A stretch of DNA of 64,000 nt from Hymenoscyphus infarciens (Eukaryota > Ascomycota > Leotiomycetes > Helotiales > Helotiaceae). The notes beneath the pieces were generated by a model. That model was not told the origin of the DNA. It ran no database searches and saw only the letters and a program-made list of their open reading frames with translations. A program made the position numbers and the translations under genes. The stretch is from contig LLCB01000264.1 in the NCBI GenBank assembly GCA_001414345.1, positions 1 to 64,000 on the forward strand. Reading direction: 5' to 3'. Numbering within the stretch: position 1 is the stretch's first letter; every line of letters starts with the position of its first letter. Shown piece after piece: positions 34,913 to 47,204 of the stretch.

Positions 34913-37493
34913 CTATGAAAACTTCTCTGACTTCCCCCCAGTTGCGTCGACGTCAACCGGCTTCGCGATTGCTTGAGTACCGACTTCCGATTTGTATTTG
35001 TATGTCTCGTCGGGGGTGGTGTGAGTAGAAGGCGAAGATGAGTGAGTAGCGACCGGTCCGTCGTCTTCGTGCCAGAAATCCTTTTTGCTACACCACCGGT
35101 TTTAGTATGGGGGGAATTTATATAAACAAACAAAAAAAAAAGACAAAAAGAAGAACAACAATTACCCCTTGCTAGCTCGGACAACCCAAGCAGGAAGAAT
35201 GCCACCCTTGACCCAAAAACTCCATGGCTCCTTGAACTCCTTGTCGGCTGGAACCCAGCGACCACCAGAAGCAATCTCAACGAGCCAAACAGAGGTATTG
35301 ATGATCATGTAGGAGACAATACCAGCGATAAGGCCGTAGGCGATGGAGTAAGTGAACGGCATGACGGCCAAGGTGAGAAATGCTGGCAAGGAATCTCCCC
35401 AGTATCTCCAATTGATGTCCTTAGCAGCTTTCGCCATCATGGCACCGACAATGATGAGAGTGCATCCAGTAGCCCAGGGTGGAATCGAGGCGAAGATTGG
35501 CGCGAAGAAAATCGAAATAAAAAAGCAAGAGCCAGTAACCATTGCGGTGATACCAGTCTTCCCACCTTCGGAAATACCTGCACCGGACTCGATGAATGCT
35601 GTGACGGGTGAAAGTCCAAAGAGAGATCCAATCGAGATACCAAAGGCTGCAAAAGTGTCAGCGGAAATCCATCTGTCATGAAATCACGGCAATGACAATA
35701 GAAAGGGCAGTAAATAGCTCTAAAGAGTAAGTCAAGGTAGCTTTGGGTACTCGAGGTCCTTTCAATTGTTTCAAGTGTTTTTGGGATAATTTATTACCCT
35801 GGAGAGCTGGAACAACGGGAGCAAGGTAGGCACTTGCGAATGTTTGCCCTAGCCTCCACAGACCACTGAAAAAGCGAAGAGACGGGGAAGTACTGACCAT
35901 CAACCAAATATGCGACTGCTGAGCCCTCAAAATCTTGAGTCTCCTCATTGATTGCACCCGAGAAGCGTGCCATGGAGTATAAAGTTCCAGTACAATCCAG
36001 AATATCGACGTAGAGGAAGGTAATCAAGGCGAGACCAAATTGACCAGAGACTCCACTGATGTTCCAATTTTGAGCCACAAGTGTTTCTCCAATGGGGTGG
36101 AATGTGACAACTTTCTTGAAAAAGTTGAAAGCATCATCTCCAATAGGCGTATGCGGGAAGTAGGTGACATCCGTATTTCTTGGCCAAGAAATGATCGAAA
36201 CGAGCATGATACCGAGGATGATCGCTCCCTTGACGCGGTAGGCCAAAAGAATTGCTGTAAGAAAGCCGCCGCAGAATATGCCGACCCACTGGAACCAATC
36301 AGCGTATGTTTTTGGGAAGTAAGTCAAGTCGACAAGTGCTCCTGACCACTAAGGATAGGAGCCTCCCGATGAACAATGTAAAGATTTTCCATTGTCAAGT
36401 ATTGTCCCAGAAAGTTGGAACAATCAACTTTAAAGGTTCCAATACATTTGGGTTAATATTTTGGGTTATTCTAGATAGCTAGAATAACCGAGATTTGGGG
36501 TGGGGGAGGGGTGGCATTTTAGATTCAATGCCGCATATATTGAGAGAGCTTGAAAAGGGGGACACAGTGGGTTGCATACCATGGTAGGGGAACGCATCTT
36601 GACTCCTCCAGGACAGACACCCTCAACCAGTTCTGAAGGCAGACATCCAGCAAGTTCAAGAGGGGTATCTTTTGCTCCAGTGATAACACCAATCCCAGCG
36701 CTGTAGCCCATTCCAATAATCGCTAGTGAATATTAGCTTAAGAATTTTTAATTTCCGAAGTGAAAGATGAGGTTGACTTACTAAGATAGAGACCAATGCC
36801 CACACCAGAAGCAAGCTTGATAGAGGCAGGAATTGCTCTGGCGAGCCATTGTCGCATTCCAAAGATTGATAGACCCACGAAGACGAAGCCTTCAATAAAG
36901 ATGGCGGTCAAAGCAAGGCGATATGGGACAGGGCCAGTTCCGTGAAAGCCAACAACAGTGTATGTGAAATAAGCGTTTAACCCCATACCAGGTGCTAAAG
37001 CAATCGGCATGTTGGCGAAGAGACCCATGCAAAATGAGGTGAGGGCAGCCACGGCGGCAGTTCCAGTAATGAAGTCACGGTGGACGACGCTGAGGCAGAG
37101 GTTGTAATCAACATCCTTGAGGCAGGTAGGGTCGGTAGAATCGTTGCAGACACAAGTTCCACCACTGTCAGTGAGAATAGTAGCATTGACCTGAAGATCG
37201 GATTAGTTTTGGTTCCTGTGTTTTAGGCTGAGATGGCTAGATGAATTGATAGATCATAGATCGATAGATCGATAGATCAATAGATCGGTTGTATGATTAG
37301 ATGGATTAGGTGAGGAACATACTGAGATGATATATGCCATAGCAAAGAAAGTTGCAATACCCGCGCGTAGCTCAGTAAGGAAACGCGAACCCTTGCGTTC
37401 ACGGCGATGACCAGAGCCCTCCAAACGAAAGCGACGACCCACGATGCTACCGGCGATAGCATCGTTGATCTTTGTTGCCCAAGCAATAGCCAT
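34913..37493 (-). CDS. azgA: AzgA-type adenine/guanine/hypoxanthine permease, about 589 residues
   Basis: Plasma-membrane purine:H+ symporter of the AzgA-like (NCS2/AAP) family. Six exons: 37323-37493, 36782-37190, 36580-36722, 35898-36288, 35166-35646 and 34913-35087. Family blocks are clear: RAGIATFFAMAYIIS, IALAPGMGLNAYFTYTVVG, IKLASGVGIGLYL, IIGMGYSAGIGVITG, GAIILGIMLVSIISWPR, then AFGISIGSLFGLSPVTAFIE and SGAGISEGGKTGITAMV. About 12-14 hydrophobic segments are expected. Exon 4 could instead start at 36348, adding 20 in-frame codons; I prefer 36288 because SPTM then joins WVGIFCGG as in homologues. Introns 3 and 4 are unusually long (291 or 231, and 251 bases), and intron 1 (132 bases) has a TAGATCGA repeat. 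The C-terminal tail is hydrophilic. Confidence 0.9.
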
Positions 37494-38248
37494 GTTGGCA
37501 ATGGTGGTTTGTCGGAACCTTTAACTTCCCTGAAAGGTTGGGGTGGTGTTGTTGGTTGAAAGTAGGAAAGGTTGCGAGATTAGGAGGCGGGACTATTAAA
37601 CCAACGCGCCTCACGAACATCGACCTATGATATGGACCTAACAGTGCTTCACTTCTTATCTTTCGCTGTCCAGGTTTGTAGATTCTATTTGTTTTCTCCC
37701 GTCTTTTTCAAATCGCCAAGATCAGTTGCAGCCCACTCAAAGCCCTTGGCACCTCTGACAAGCACGACGCCACCACGCAAAGAATTCAACTCGGGTAAGC
37801 TTCTACGATAGGAAATCATGCCCCGCCAAAGCCGCACTTGGAAAATCCTCAACTCTTCTTTGGATCCAAAGGTGCCGGGGGGTGCCGGACAGGACTAATC
37901 GTTGATCCAGAACTGAGCAATTACGATACGCAGGTAGGCGATTTGCTATCCGTCGTCATTTACTCTAGACTCGGGAATCTTCGTTGTTTGGAAACCCTGA
38001 TTTTCATATTCCCGTTCCCTCCAGTTCAGTGTGACTGGGGTCGGGTGAGCCAATGCGAGAGAGGAAGGTCCTTCGGGAATATGATAGGATAATAAAACGG
38101 GAGAGAGTGAGATATCACCCAAGAGAAATAAAAAAGAAGTGAAAGAGAGCAACCTGCATCCACGGAGAAGATGTACTGGATATCTTTTAATTATGTGGTT
38201 ACTTTTTACATGCTAGAACCTACACTGCAAAGAAACGTCTTCAACGGA
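37494..38248. other. Promoter of the purine permease gene and spacer
   Basis: I see no supported gene. An 84-codon plus-strand ORF at 37838-38092 has no recognisable features. I looked for a UaY-like TCGG-N6-CCGA site near the permease start and did not find a perfect one. Confidence 0.4.
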
Positions 38249-40944
38249 CTAATGCCCAACACCACCTGCAACCCACTGTGCGAATTCCGGATCCCCGGGT
38301 TGCGGGAAAACCCCTCTCTCGTCCTGCTGCTGCTGTTCTTCTGCTGCTCCGTTCGCAGGGGCCCCATCTGGCTGTCCTCGTGCAGCCTCACCCTGTCGGT
38401 GGGCTATTTGATGTTGTTGGCGATAATAGATGAGGAATATCAATGCACCTGCAAGTCCAATAATAATCAGACTCTCCAAAATTCCATCCACGTCGCCGAT
38501 GTTATCGTCATAAAACCCATCGCTGTCTCCCCCAGGCATGGTATCACTCTCAGAGAGAAAGTTCGTGTCGTCGTAGTCTGCATCGCCATAATAAGGGTGG
38601 TCATCTTGGAGGAAGTTGCTGATCCACTCAGACAATGACCACTGCTTTTTAGGAGCTAAACTTTGTTAGAATCCGGTGTTGAAGAACTAGTTTTAACTTG
38701 TCCACTTACCTGGTTCATCTTGTATCGAGTTCACTCTTCCATGAGTGAACGTATTCCAAGCACTCCTGAATCGGAGCTTGAACAAGCTTAATGTGACAGG
38801 CAAATATGCTTCGTCGTTGGTCTCCAAAGCGTGATCGTAGTACCGCTTAGCGAGATGGAAATCTTGATCAAGTCCAACCCCGTTTTCATGCATCCAGCCT
38901 AGGTTAAATAACGCTTGAGCACTTTGGTGGAACTCAGACGCTGCGGTGTAACATGCCGCAGCCTTTTCCATGTCGGCATTTGTGCCAATACCGTGAAGAT
39001 AGTAATCGCCCATCTTGACCATGGAATCGATATTGGTCTGCTTTGCTGAGCGGGTCCAATAGATCAGAGCCAGAGCCGAATTTTGCAAAAATGAGGCTCG
39101 AGGAGCCTTGAGGGTTACCCAGGATGGTAGATCCCATTTCGACTTCTGTTGATCGAGCAGATAAGCCACATTGGCTTGACCTTTTTCGTACCCCTGTTCG
39201 GCAGCAAACATGTAATCGAGCAAAGCCAATTCCACATCTCCTTCTTCATATTCCAGATTTGCTTCAGCAAAAGACGATACAAGAGGTTCGGCCTTTTCGG
39301 CAACACTTTTGTAATAAGCGGTTGCCAGACCACAGCTGCGATCCCTCCCAATCCCCTGGTTGATCATCTCACCCAGGTAGTAAAGAGATTCGAGATGGCC
39401 GTATCGAGCAGCAAGTTCAAAGTAACGGTTTGCAACTTGCAAGTCCTCTGGTGCGCCCTGATCGAGGTGCAATGCGCCGAGAGTAACCATCGCAGGTGCA
39501 TAATCCTGTTTCGCCGAAGCTTTCAGTAACTCGGTGGCCTTGGGTATATTTTTCGGGACCCCCAAGCCATCAAGATACATGAGACCAGAACCATATTGAG
39601 AACCGGCATCACCACTTTTGATGCCACGCTGGAACCAGGTATTGGCCTTCTCGAAATTTTGATCCAAGCCCTCGCCACGTAAGAACATCCGCCCTAGGTA
39701 TCCCGCAGCTTTCGAAGCAATCTTCTCCAATTCCACTTTGTCGGATTCGATCGCTCGCCCATCCTTTTGCCAGTACAGTTTCGCAACCCTCATGAAATAC
39801 CATCTTGCACTCTTCATGTTCCGTGGCAATCCTTTCTGGCCATCATAATGAATACGCCCAAGACTAAAGGTAGCTTTGAAATCGCCCTTCCTCGACATCA
39901 AATCCAGATATTCCAAAACATCATCGAGTGCAGCGTGGGCATCAGAACTAGGTCCCTGTTTATTCGCATTGGAACCGGAACTGGAAAAACTGGCGCCTTC
40001 TCCATAAACCCCGCCATCGTCATCTGCGAGTCGATAAGAATCCGGCACCCATGCCATCCCACCCGGAGGCCCTGATCTGAACCACTCGACGGCTTTGTCC
40101 GCAACTTTCTTGTAGTGCTTGACGGCAGATTCACAATTTCGTACTGTTCCAATTCCACTATGATGTCGATGCGCCACAGTCATTTCTGCCCTCACATTTC
40201 CTCCCGCAGCCGCGAAAGTGTGGTATAAAAGGGCTTTCGCCTGGTCTCGTGGTACAGCGCCGCCAATGCCTGTGGCATACATAAATCCGACCATGTGTTG
40301 TGCAGAGCTGTTTCCGTTCAATGAAGCGAGTTGGTAGTATCGCCTGAATGCCTCGGAATAATCTCTGGGATGTGTAAAGTTGCCGTAAAAGTTCATCTGA
40401 GCCAAAAGAAACATCGCATCCGAGTTGTTGACCTGTGCTGCCTCTTCCAGCAACTGAACTGCTTCGCCTACAGGATATGGCAACTCCTTGTTATGCTTTG
40501 CCTCCCCTGATTCAGCAGAAGACGGCCCTTGGGCCGAGATTTTTGGAAGAATTGCCCAGACATATTGTGTGATTGTTCCTGTAATTCCCAACGGCTTCCG
40601 TGATGGTCGTCGATTCGTTCGTTCGAATTTACGGAGGTGTACGAGGGCCTTCTGTACTTGCTCTGTGCCTTCCAGCTGTTAGCATAACTTGGAAATTATT
40701 ATTTAGCATTCCTACCATCGGATTTCTTTAGTGTCTCGTCCGTCTCTTGGAGTGGTTGTTGGGAGGGTTCGGGTGCAGCTTGAGCCGCAATAGTAGGTTT
40801 CGTATGCCGTTGGGCTATTCGTGAGGATTCTTCTAGAGCCGATTGGACTTGGTCGTTACCGGCATTCTGTAGAGCGTATGCTATGTGGAGTAATTGAAAA
40901 AAAACTATGGCAGCGATTAGTTTTAGCTTGGGGCGTTGGAACAT
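38249..40944 (-). CDS. hrd3: Hrd3/Sel1-like ERAD protein, 864 residues
   Basis: Luminal substrate-recruiting partner of the Hrd1 ubiquitin ligase in ER-associated degradation. Three exons: 40716-40944, 38710-40668 and 38249-38655, with introns of 47 and 54 bases. The N-terminal signal peptide is about residues 1-24 (KLKLIAAIVFFQLLHIAYA). The middle consists of many Sel1/TPR-like repeats (for example SAQHMVGFMYATGIGG, GSQYGSGLMYLDGLG, DSMVKMGDYYLHGIGT, ALFNLGWMHENGVGL). One C-terminal membrane segment lies at about residues 791-808 (LIIIGLAGALIFLIYY), followed by a Gln/Gly-rich cytosolic tail. Length and order match fungal Hrd3. The first intron acceptor was chosen by phase (GAAG before GCACAG). 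Confidence 0.92.
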
Positions 40945-41355
40945 AGCTAGCCAACGTACAAATGGCCAAAAGCGGGAACAACCGCCCCCGTTCTTTCATT
41001 CTGAACATTAGAAATGTTCTTGTGCCGAAAGCAAAGTGCGATGAAGGTTACCGGTGCATTTCAAGAAGTTGGTTGGCAATCCGGTCCTAACTGGTCGTGT
41101 TGTTGGAACTGGGGCAAGTTGGATTGGGTGTTGATAGCTGGCTTCTTCTGATCGGCAACCGCGACAGCTCAGCCGAGTTCCAACACTCCGAGGGAACAAA
41201 GACAGATTACAAACCATCAGCAATTACGTCCGGAATCATCTGATGGGCTATTCACGATTTAAATAGCTCAGTGTATATATGCTATTGTTTCTTGCAAGGT
41301 CTGCACTCTCTTTAATGCTTTTATAATTATTGATCGAACCAGGCACGCGACCGAA
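40945..41355. other. Intergenic spacer, promoter of hrd3
   Basis: About 410 bases between hrd3 and the stop codon of the WD40 gene, both on the minus strand. No other gene is visible. Confidence 0.5.
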
Positions 41356-42744
41356 TCATTCACCCCTCCAAGCCTTCACTTGGCCATCCTCGCCAGCTGT
41401 CAGGACAGTTTTATGCTACAGATTTGTTAGATTATCATTATTATATGATTTGAAAGCAAGATAGATTCAACTCACAGAGTCTAGAAAGCAAAAACACCGA
41501 ACAATCTCAGAATCATGAGCTCGGGATAATGTAACTTTAGATTCAGGTACAAATTTCCAGGTAGGATCCTTTTTTAGCTGAACGAGATCAAAGCTCTGTC
41601 GACTGTGGAATACATCAACTAATCCATCCTACAATTACTCAGGATTAGGGAGACTTACCTGTGTGTTCCTATGCCAATTACAGCTCCTCCATCCGGTCGT
41701 CTCACCACATTCGCAACATACTCGCCGCTAAGCAGCTCTCTCATATCTCCGAAATTGACTGGGGGTGGCTCTTCCATTCCTTCCTCGGGATTTGTTACCA
41801 ATTCATACATCGAGAATTGTTCATCATGCGAGAGCGCAAAAATGTCTGTACCGGTGATGAACCCAGCATGATGTACAGAGTGGCCATGGTTGATGGTTTG
41901 ATGCAAAGCTTCCTCTTCATCGGCGATGGTGGTGTTATAGATGTTGACGAGGCCGTCCGTCGAGCCCGACAATAGAATCTGCGGTCGACTGGGGTGGAAT
42001 TCAAGCTGTGGAGAGTTAGTACGGCCTCTGTTTTCTTTAGGGTGTACAAACTTCTGTAACGTCATCGCTGTGACTCTCGATATATTGAATCGTAGGTTGT
42101 CCGAGATTTCTCGTGTCCCTGGATATGTCAACTACAAGAACCGCAATTCGACCCTTTCTCCGAAAAACTTACCACATCAGTACTGATGCTTGGTGGTTCG
42201 TCAACTCAGTTCCTGCCGCAATTGCAAAAGGAAAGGAGCAAGCCAGAGATAAAATCGGAGCATTCTGGTCTATAAAAAGTCAGTTACAAAGTCCAGTGAA
42301 GAGCTAAGACCTCGCATCTTAAGGTTGAAAATCCAACCAAGAACAAAAGTCCAAAATAAAAAACCCCCCAAAAGAGAGCCCTAAGATAAAGTTCTCATCA
42401 TGTTCCCAAATATAAAAAGCCATAGACCCACCAGTCCTAACCTCCGCAACCTTCGCCCCAGTCCTCAAATCACTCATACAAATCCTCCCATCTCTCCCCG
42501 CAGTAGCAACCACCACAGCACCCGCCTCACCATTCGCATCGACCGCCTTCAAACAAGTAACATCCTTGCTAACATTTTTGATCTCCTTCAAAGGCTTCTC
42601 ATTCAAATTCTGAATATCAAGAACTCTCAAGACATCGTCTGAAGAGATTGTCGCAAGCCCTGCAGCGGTGGGTACGATGTCGTAAATGTATGTATTTTCA
42701 GGCTTGGTGACCTGAAAATGGTCTAGGGCGTCGAGAGTGTACAT
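41356..42744 (-). CDS. WD40-repeat protein, WDR89-like, about 336 residues
   Basis: Six exons: 42432-42744, 42173-42269, 42052-42118, 41659-42005, 41476-41602 and 41356-41415, with introns of 162, 54, 46, 56 and 60 bases and consistent phases. WD blocks are readable: VVATAGRDGRICMSDLR, LTNHQASVLMWDTRN, DDVTELEFHPSRPQILLSGS, DGLVNIYNTT and the final TVLTAGEDGQVKAWRG. The splice joins recover continuous WD repeats, notably DDVTE to LEFHP across an intron with a perfect GTACTAAC branch site. The start at 42744 (MYTLDALDHFQ) suits homologues; an in-frame ATG at 42867 would add 41 low-complexity residues. WDR89-like proteins have no well-defined role. It is probably a beta-propeller scaffold. Confidence 0.87.
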
Positions 42745-44710
42745 TTTTGGGAGTTGCTCCAAGGGGTTGTTGTGGTTCTTCGGTGAGGGTGGGTTTGGTG
42801 GGGAGAAGAAATTTGTTCTAGGTTTTTGGGGATGGGTTTTGGGGGTCGCGTCCGCTTTTTGGGGCACGCTTAAGCTCTCACGATGGGAAAATGAATTTTC
42901 ATTTTTGAGATGGAACGGTTGGTCCCTTGGAATATATAAAGCTTGAGGAAAATTTCAAATTCACTTATTGTGTCATTTTCCTTTCCAGCGGTGGCTCTGG
43001 AGATACCCAAAACCAGAGTGCTCTCCCGGTATCATTCTTGCATTCATTCCATCTTACATAAATGCAATTCGATATACCAGTTGTGGAAGTGGAGTTGACC
43101 AAGGATGTTACGAGTTCAGAGTATTTAGTAGCAAGTCCGGTAGTTTAAACTGACTAATTACTTTGTTCGAGAAGAGTAAGAGTTAGATTGATTGGGTCAT
43201 TTCAAAAACCGTTCAAAAAAAAAGTTATGAGATTTTTGAAAGTGTGTAGTTTTGTCAAGTAAAGTTTCCGTAACATAAATATTTAAGAAATGTTAGAGCA
43301 ATTGAGTAGGATAAACGGAGTTCGGATTTCAATTCTTTGTTTTGTAGCCCCCATCTAGATGGAACAAGCAGCTTCAACCATCGGCGAATAAAGCGTACCC
43401 GCTCACTTCCCCGTAAGCTATATTGACCCATTAGAAGCGAAGGTAAAAATCATCTTTATGGGTAACAACTTGCGAAACTACGAATAAGTCGTTAGCTCGT
43501 AATAAACAACACTCCAGTCAACAATCCTGCCAACAACAGTAGACGCATCGTTGCCTCCAAGTGATGCACCTCAGTTCCTTGAAAGGGTCGCACTCATGAC
43601 CAAATCACAGACAGCGTACCGTACACAGCCCTTCTAAAATCCTGTAAAGCATCTTTTTGCATCCATCCGGGAAAAAACTAGGTTCAGACGAGATTCTTGC
43701 CATCGAAACCTAACCTGCTGTCATTTCACAAGCTACTTTCGAACAATTGTTTATACAGCAAAAGAAAAACTACAACTAACTCCTAGAAAATCCCTACCTA
43801 CATTAGAACTTAGAAGTATCTTGGTGAAAACTGAAAGGTAGCTTAGCACGAAATACCTTAGCGGCCTGGCATTGTTTACTTGCTAATGTTGCGTCTCGGT
43901 GAACCTGGAGCGAATGGAAATCGAAGGACACTGGGGGTCAGTAACAGATGGTAAATTATGGCAGCTACACATTGTCTTGAAAAGCATAAAGCCGAAGACG
44001 GAATTAAGGTCTTATGAAGTGATAGGAGTATATCCACCCCTACAAGACTCCCAAATATCTTCCCCAAAGTTCTCGAACCAACAGCGGAACTCACAAAGTT
44101 GATATCTCATTCTACATCGTCCACTATCACTTCTTTGAAGTCATGAGGGAATCAAATGTGCTGTCGAACATCCTCTAGCTGTCACTTCGCAAGGTCCTGT
44201 CGATTTTCAGAAATTCTTCGACAAAGCAGGAATAGCAAACTCACTTCCATGAGAACACTTGATCCTCTAATTCGAGAGAGGAAATTTTAGGCAGAGAATC
44301 CTGCTATTTCGGCTTTTCTGGGAATCCTCTGAGGATCCTTGTCTCGATACCGGTGAACGGAGGATCAAAGAGGAAGAGTATATAAGCACACAGGACCCCG
44401 GAAATAAATCTGAAATGAGGTTGCTAAAACAAGGAGTCTTCATGTTGACTATAAAAGCGGCTTCCGAACCTACGAGAGACGTAAATGCAGATAGCAAAGT
44501 TGAGAAGAAGGACGAAGTTTTTCGGAAATACCGAGTTGGATACTCTCGTTGACAGGTTCTCGCGTTTCCTTTTGATATTTCCCCTAAACACCACAGTTTT
44601 GTCACACTTTCAGCTCTTCTCAATGTACCGGAGCTTGAAAATAACCCCCGAATCTTGCTTGGATTCGAGATAAAGATTCGATTCGAGACCTCTCAAATCA
44701 TGAAAACCTC
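42745..44710. other. Intergenic, about 2 kb without a supported gene
   Basis: Several small overlapping ORFs (minus 43876-44094 and 44267-44623, plus 43899-44102) have no recognisable domain and no clear splice partners. They may be relics or chance. Confidence 0.45.
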
Positions 44711-45592
44711 TCAGCTGTATTTATCATGCTTGTTCTTAACTTTGATAAGCAAAAGCGCCTCATGATAATCCCCCTCCCTCCTCGCCCTCTTCAACTTCCG
44801 CACCTCATCATCCTCTAGTTTCCGGCCCACCGCCTCCTCCAACTCTTTTCTACTGATTTTCTGGCCCGCTTTCTCCTCTTTGGAAGCTTTCAGTTTGGGT
44901 TTGAATCTCGCTTGCATTCGTATCCGTAACGTAGTATTAAATGTGATAGCATCTCCATCGCCACGTATTTCTGGCAGAGCGCCCGCTTTCGAAGAAGTAG
45001 TTGCTTTGATCGTAAGAAATGTTTCGCGAAGGGTTTGTATTTGGAAAGTGCCCGGGGTGTCGGCGGTGGGTATACAGTGGAAGGTTTCGAGGGGGGAGAC
45101 AGCTTCTGTGCTGGCTGTTAAAATGCCGTATTTGTCGCATCCAAGGTATCTATTCTAATTAGCGTTCATTCTTCAATTCCACTCCCAGAAAACTCACCTC
45201 CCATGATGTCCCTTGAAAGTATAAGTCTCCGTCCCAACAACCTTATTCGCAACCCAAACCTGCCTCACATCATGCGGTTCTGCCGTGGCAGGATCATTCT
45301 CAATGACATTTTCCAAGGCACTGGCGAATACCTTTCCATTCGTGTCGCATGCTATACATGAAGGCGTATCGGAGGGTAGAACGAAAACAATAGGTCCAAC
45401 GACATCTCCGGACGCTTCTGCCGTTACCCAACTATCATCGTCCACTGGTCCTGCTTCTGTTCCATCCTCAATCTTGATTGCGGCCTCTTTTCCTTTCGAA
45501 GACGAGCCTTCCTCTCCGAATTTGTCCGCGACATCGACGCGCTTGCGCTTCTTAGTTTTCTTGTCGCCTTTGAAGGTTAATGCCTTGACCAT
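44711..45592 (-). CDS. frg1: FRG1-like protein, 277 residues
   Basis: Nuclear/nucleolar FRG1-family protein (fascin-like beta-trefoil), linked in other eukaryotes to RNA processing. Two exons: 45198-45592 and 44711-45149, with a 48-base intron. The N-terminus is the family hallmark MVKALTFKGDKKTKKRKR. The middle has the trefoil blocks (DTPSCIACDTNGKVFA, ETYTFKGHHGRYLGCDKYG, ILTASTEAVSPLETF). The Lys-rich C-terminus (QARFKPKLKASKEEKAG) is also typical. The splice join AG|A gives GRYLGCDKYG, as expected. It is transcribed divergently from the dioxygenase gene, 236 bases away. Confidence 0.9.
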
Positions 45593-45828
45593 GGTGAGAG
45601 AGTATTAATGTAGGTGGGGTTGTTGGTGAAATCTGGAGCACTGGAGCTTGTGTTCTTGTTGACTAGCACTGAAGAGGCAGGTCCCAGGATCGGGGGTATT
45701 TCGGGAGTGGTATCATCGGCGGGGTCCGAGGCGAGGTCATTCACAAATATTTGGAAAGAGACTCAATTTATAACTATTTGACAATAACTTGGGAATCAAT
45801 CTTCATTCTCTCATCTCATCAAGCGAAA
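45593..45828. promoter_or_regulatory. Divergent promoter between frg1 and the dioxygenase gene
   Basis: Only 236 bases separate the two start codons, so the core promoters must lie here. I see no canonical TATA box on either side. Confidence 0.6.
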
Positions 45829-47080
45829 ATGTCATCCTCCGCCGTTACAGTAAGTCTTGATGACTTAAAGAATGGTAAGTAGCTCAACCTGCACCCCCAC
45901 TTGATCATCCACTAACTCGTTTGACAGGAAAAGTGCCCTTCTCAACCCTCGAAGAGGCTTTCGGACCAGATTCCCTCGGAATAATCATTGTCAAAGATGT
46001 TCCCCCAGAGTTCATCCAACTCCGTCACCGTCTCCTCTCATACTCCTCTTATCTAGGAAATCTCCCCTCATTTCGACTTGGTAAACCGACCCCTCCATCC
46101 AACCACCGAAGTTTCACTAACCTCCTTTCAATAGAGAAATTGGAAAACCCAGCAGCAAAATATCTAACCGGCTGGTCTCTCGGAAAGGAAACTCTAAAGA
46201 ACGGACAAGTAGATACTCTCAAAGGCTCATACTACGCCAACTGCGCATTTTACGTCGACCCAACCCTCTCCTGCGCAAAACCAACAGAAGAATTCTCAAC
46301 TGCAAACTTTCCTGAGTACCTCTCTCCCAATCTCTGGCCAGGCGAGAACGTCCTTGCAGGATTCAAAGAGACCTTTGAAGAATTATGTAAACTGATTATC
46401 GACACGGGGGTTTTGGTCGCCAAAGCCTGCGATTCATATGCTGAACGAGAGATTGAGGGTTATGCCACCGGATATCTGGAACATGTCGTGAAGACTAGTA
46501 CGACTACCAAGGCTCGGTTGTTACACTATTTTCCGGCGGAGGTAAAAGAAGAGAGGAACGATGATGACTGGTGCGCAACTCATTTGGATCATGGGTGTTT
46601 GACGGGTTTGACTTCGGCTATGTTTGTTGATGAGACGACGCAGGTTCCTGTTATTCCGGTAAGTAGAAAATTGAAGAATCCCATTATGAAGCTAATTGGA
46701 AATAGGTGAGCTACTCATATCAACCAAAATATCTACCCACTCTCGCCGAGCTTCCAGCATCTCCAGATCCAACGGCTGGTCTTTACATACTTTCACGTTC
46801 TGGGGAGACAGTTCAGGTCAGAATTCCACGAGACTGCATTGCTTTCCAAACTGGCGAAGCACTGGAACGAATTACCAAGGGAAAATTCAAGGCAGTACCT
46901 CATTACGTTCGAGGTGTCAGGCCTGGATTCGGGGGTTCGGAGCTTGAGGGTCACAGAATTGCGAGAAACACCATTGCCGTTTTCACGCAACCAAATTTGG
47001 ATGAGATAGTGGATGTTGACCAAGGCATTAGTTTTGGAGAGTTTGCGAGAGGAGTCGTAGATAAGAACACGACAAAGTAA
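45829..47080 (+). CDS. 2-oxoglutarate/Fe(II) dioxygenase-like protein, 383 residues
   Basis: Clavaminate-synthase/isopenicillin-N-synthase-like jelly-roll oxygenase. Three exons: 45829-45874, 45928-46658 and 46706-47080, with introns of 53 and 47 bases. The iron-binding triad is visible: His234-x-Asp236 in WCATHLDHGCLTG and a distal His325 in FKAVPHYVRGVR. The last part of the core is typical (IPRDCIAFQTGEALERITKG). There is no signal peptide. The substrate cannot be told from sequence, and no biosynthetic cluster surrounds it. The first exon is short (15 codons); GTAAGT inside it (about 45850) is a second possible donor, but using it would remove codons 8-15. Confidence 0.88.
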
Positions 47081-47204
47081 ATGTATTTTGATTGCTACTC
47101 TCAGACCTCTTGATCTATTTCCCGTTCTCACATTCTTTCCCGTCATTAAAAAGGAAACACTGCATCGCAAGCTGAGGATCAGAATGATTAGTGATGATGG
47201 ATTC

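Noticed and set aside
37494..37800. Perfect UaY-type purine regulatory site before the permease gene
   Set aside because: A TCGG half-site is present near 37515 but no CCGA at the right spacing.
40488..40682. Independent start of the Sel1-repeat ORF at TTG 40591
   Set aside because: TTG is not a credible start here; an upstream exon with ATG and a signal peptide joins in phase through a 47-base intron.
46696..46947. Separate 83-codon ORF in the dioxygenase region
   Set aside because: It is an off-frame reading across intron 2 and exon 3 of the dioxygenase gene.
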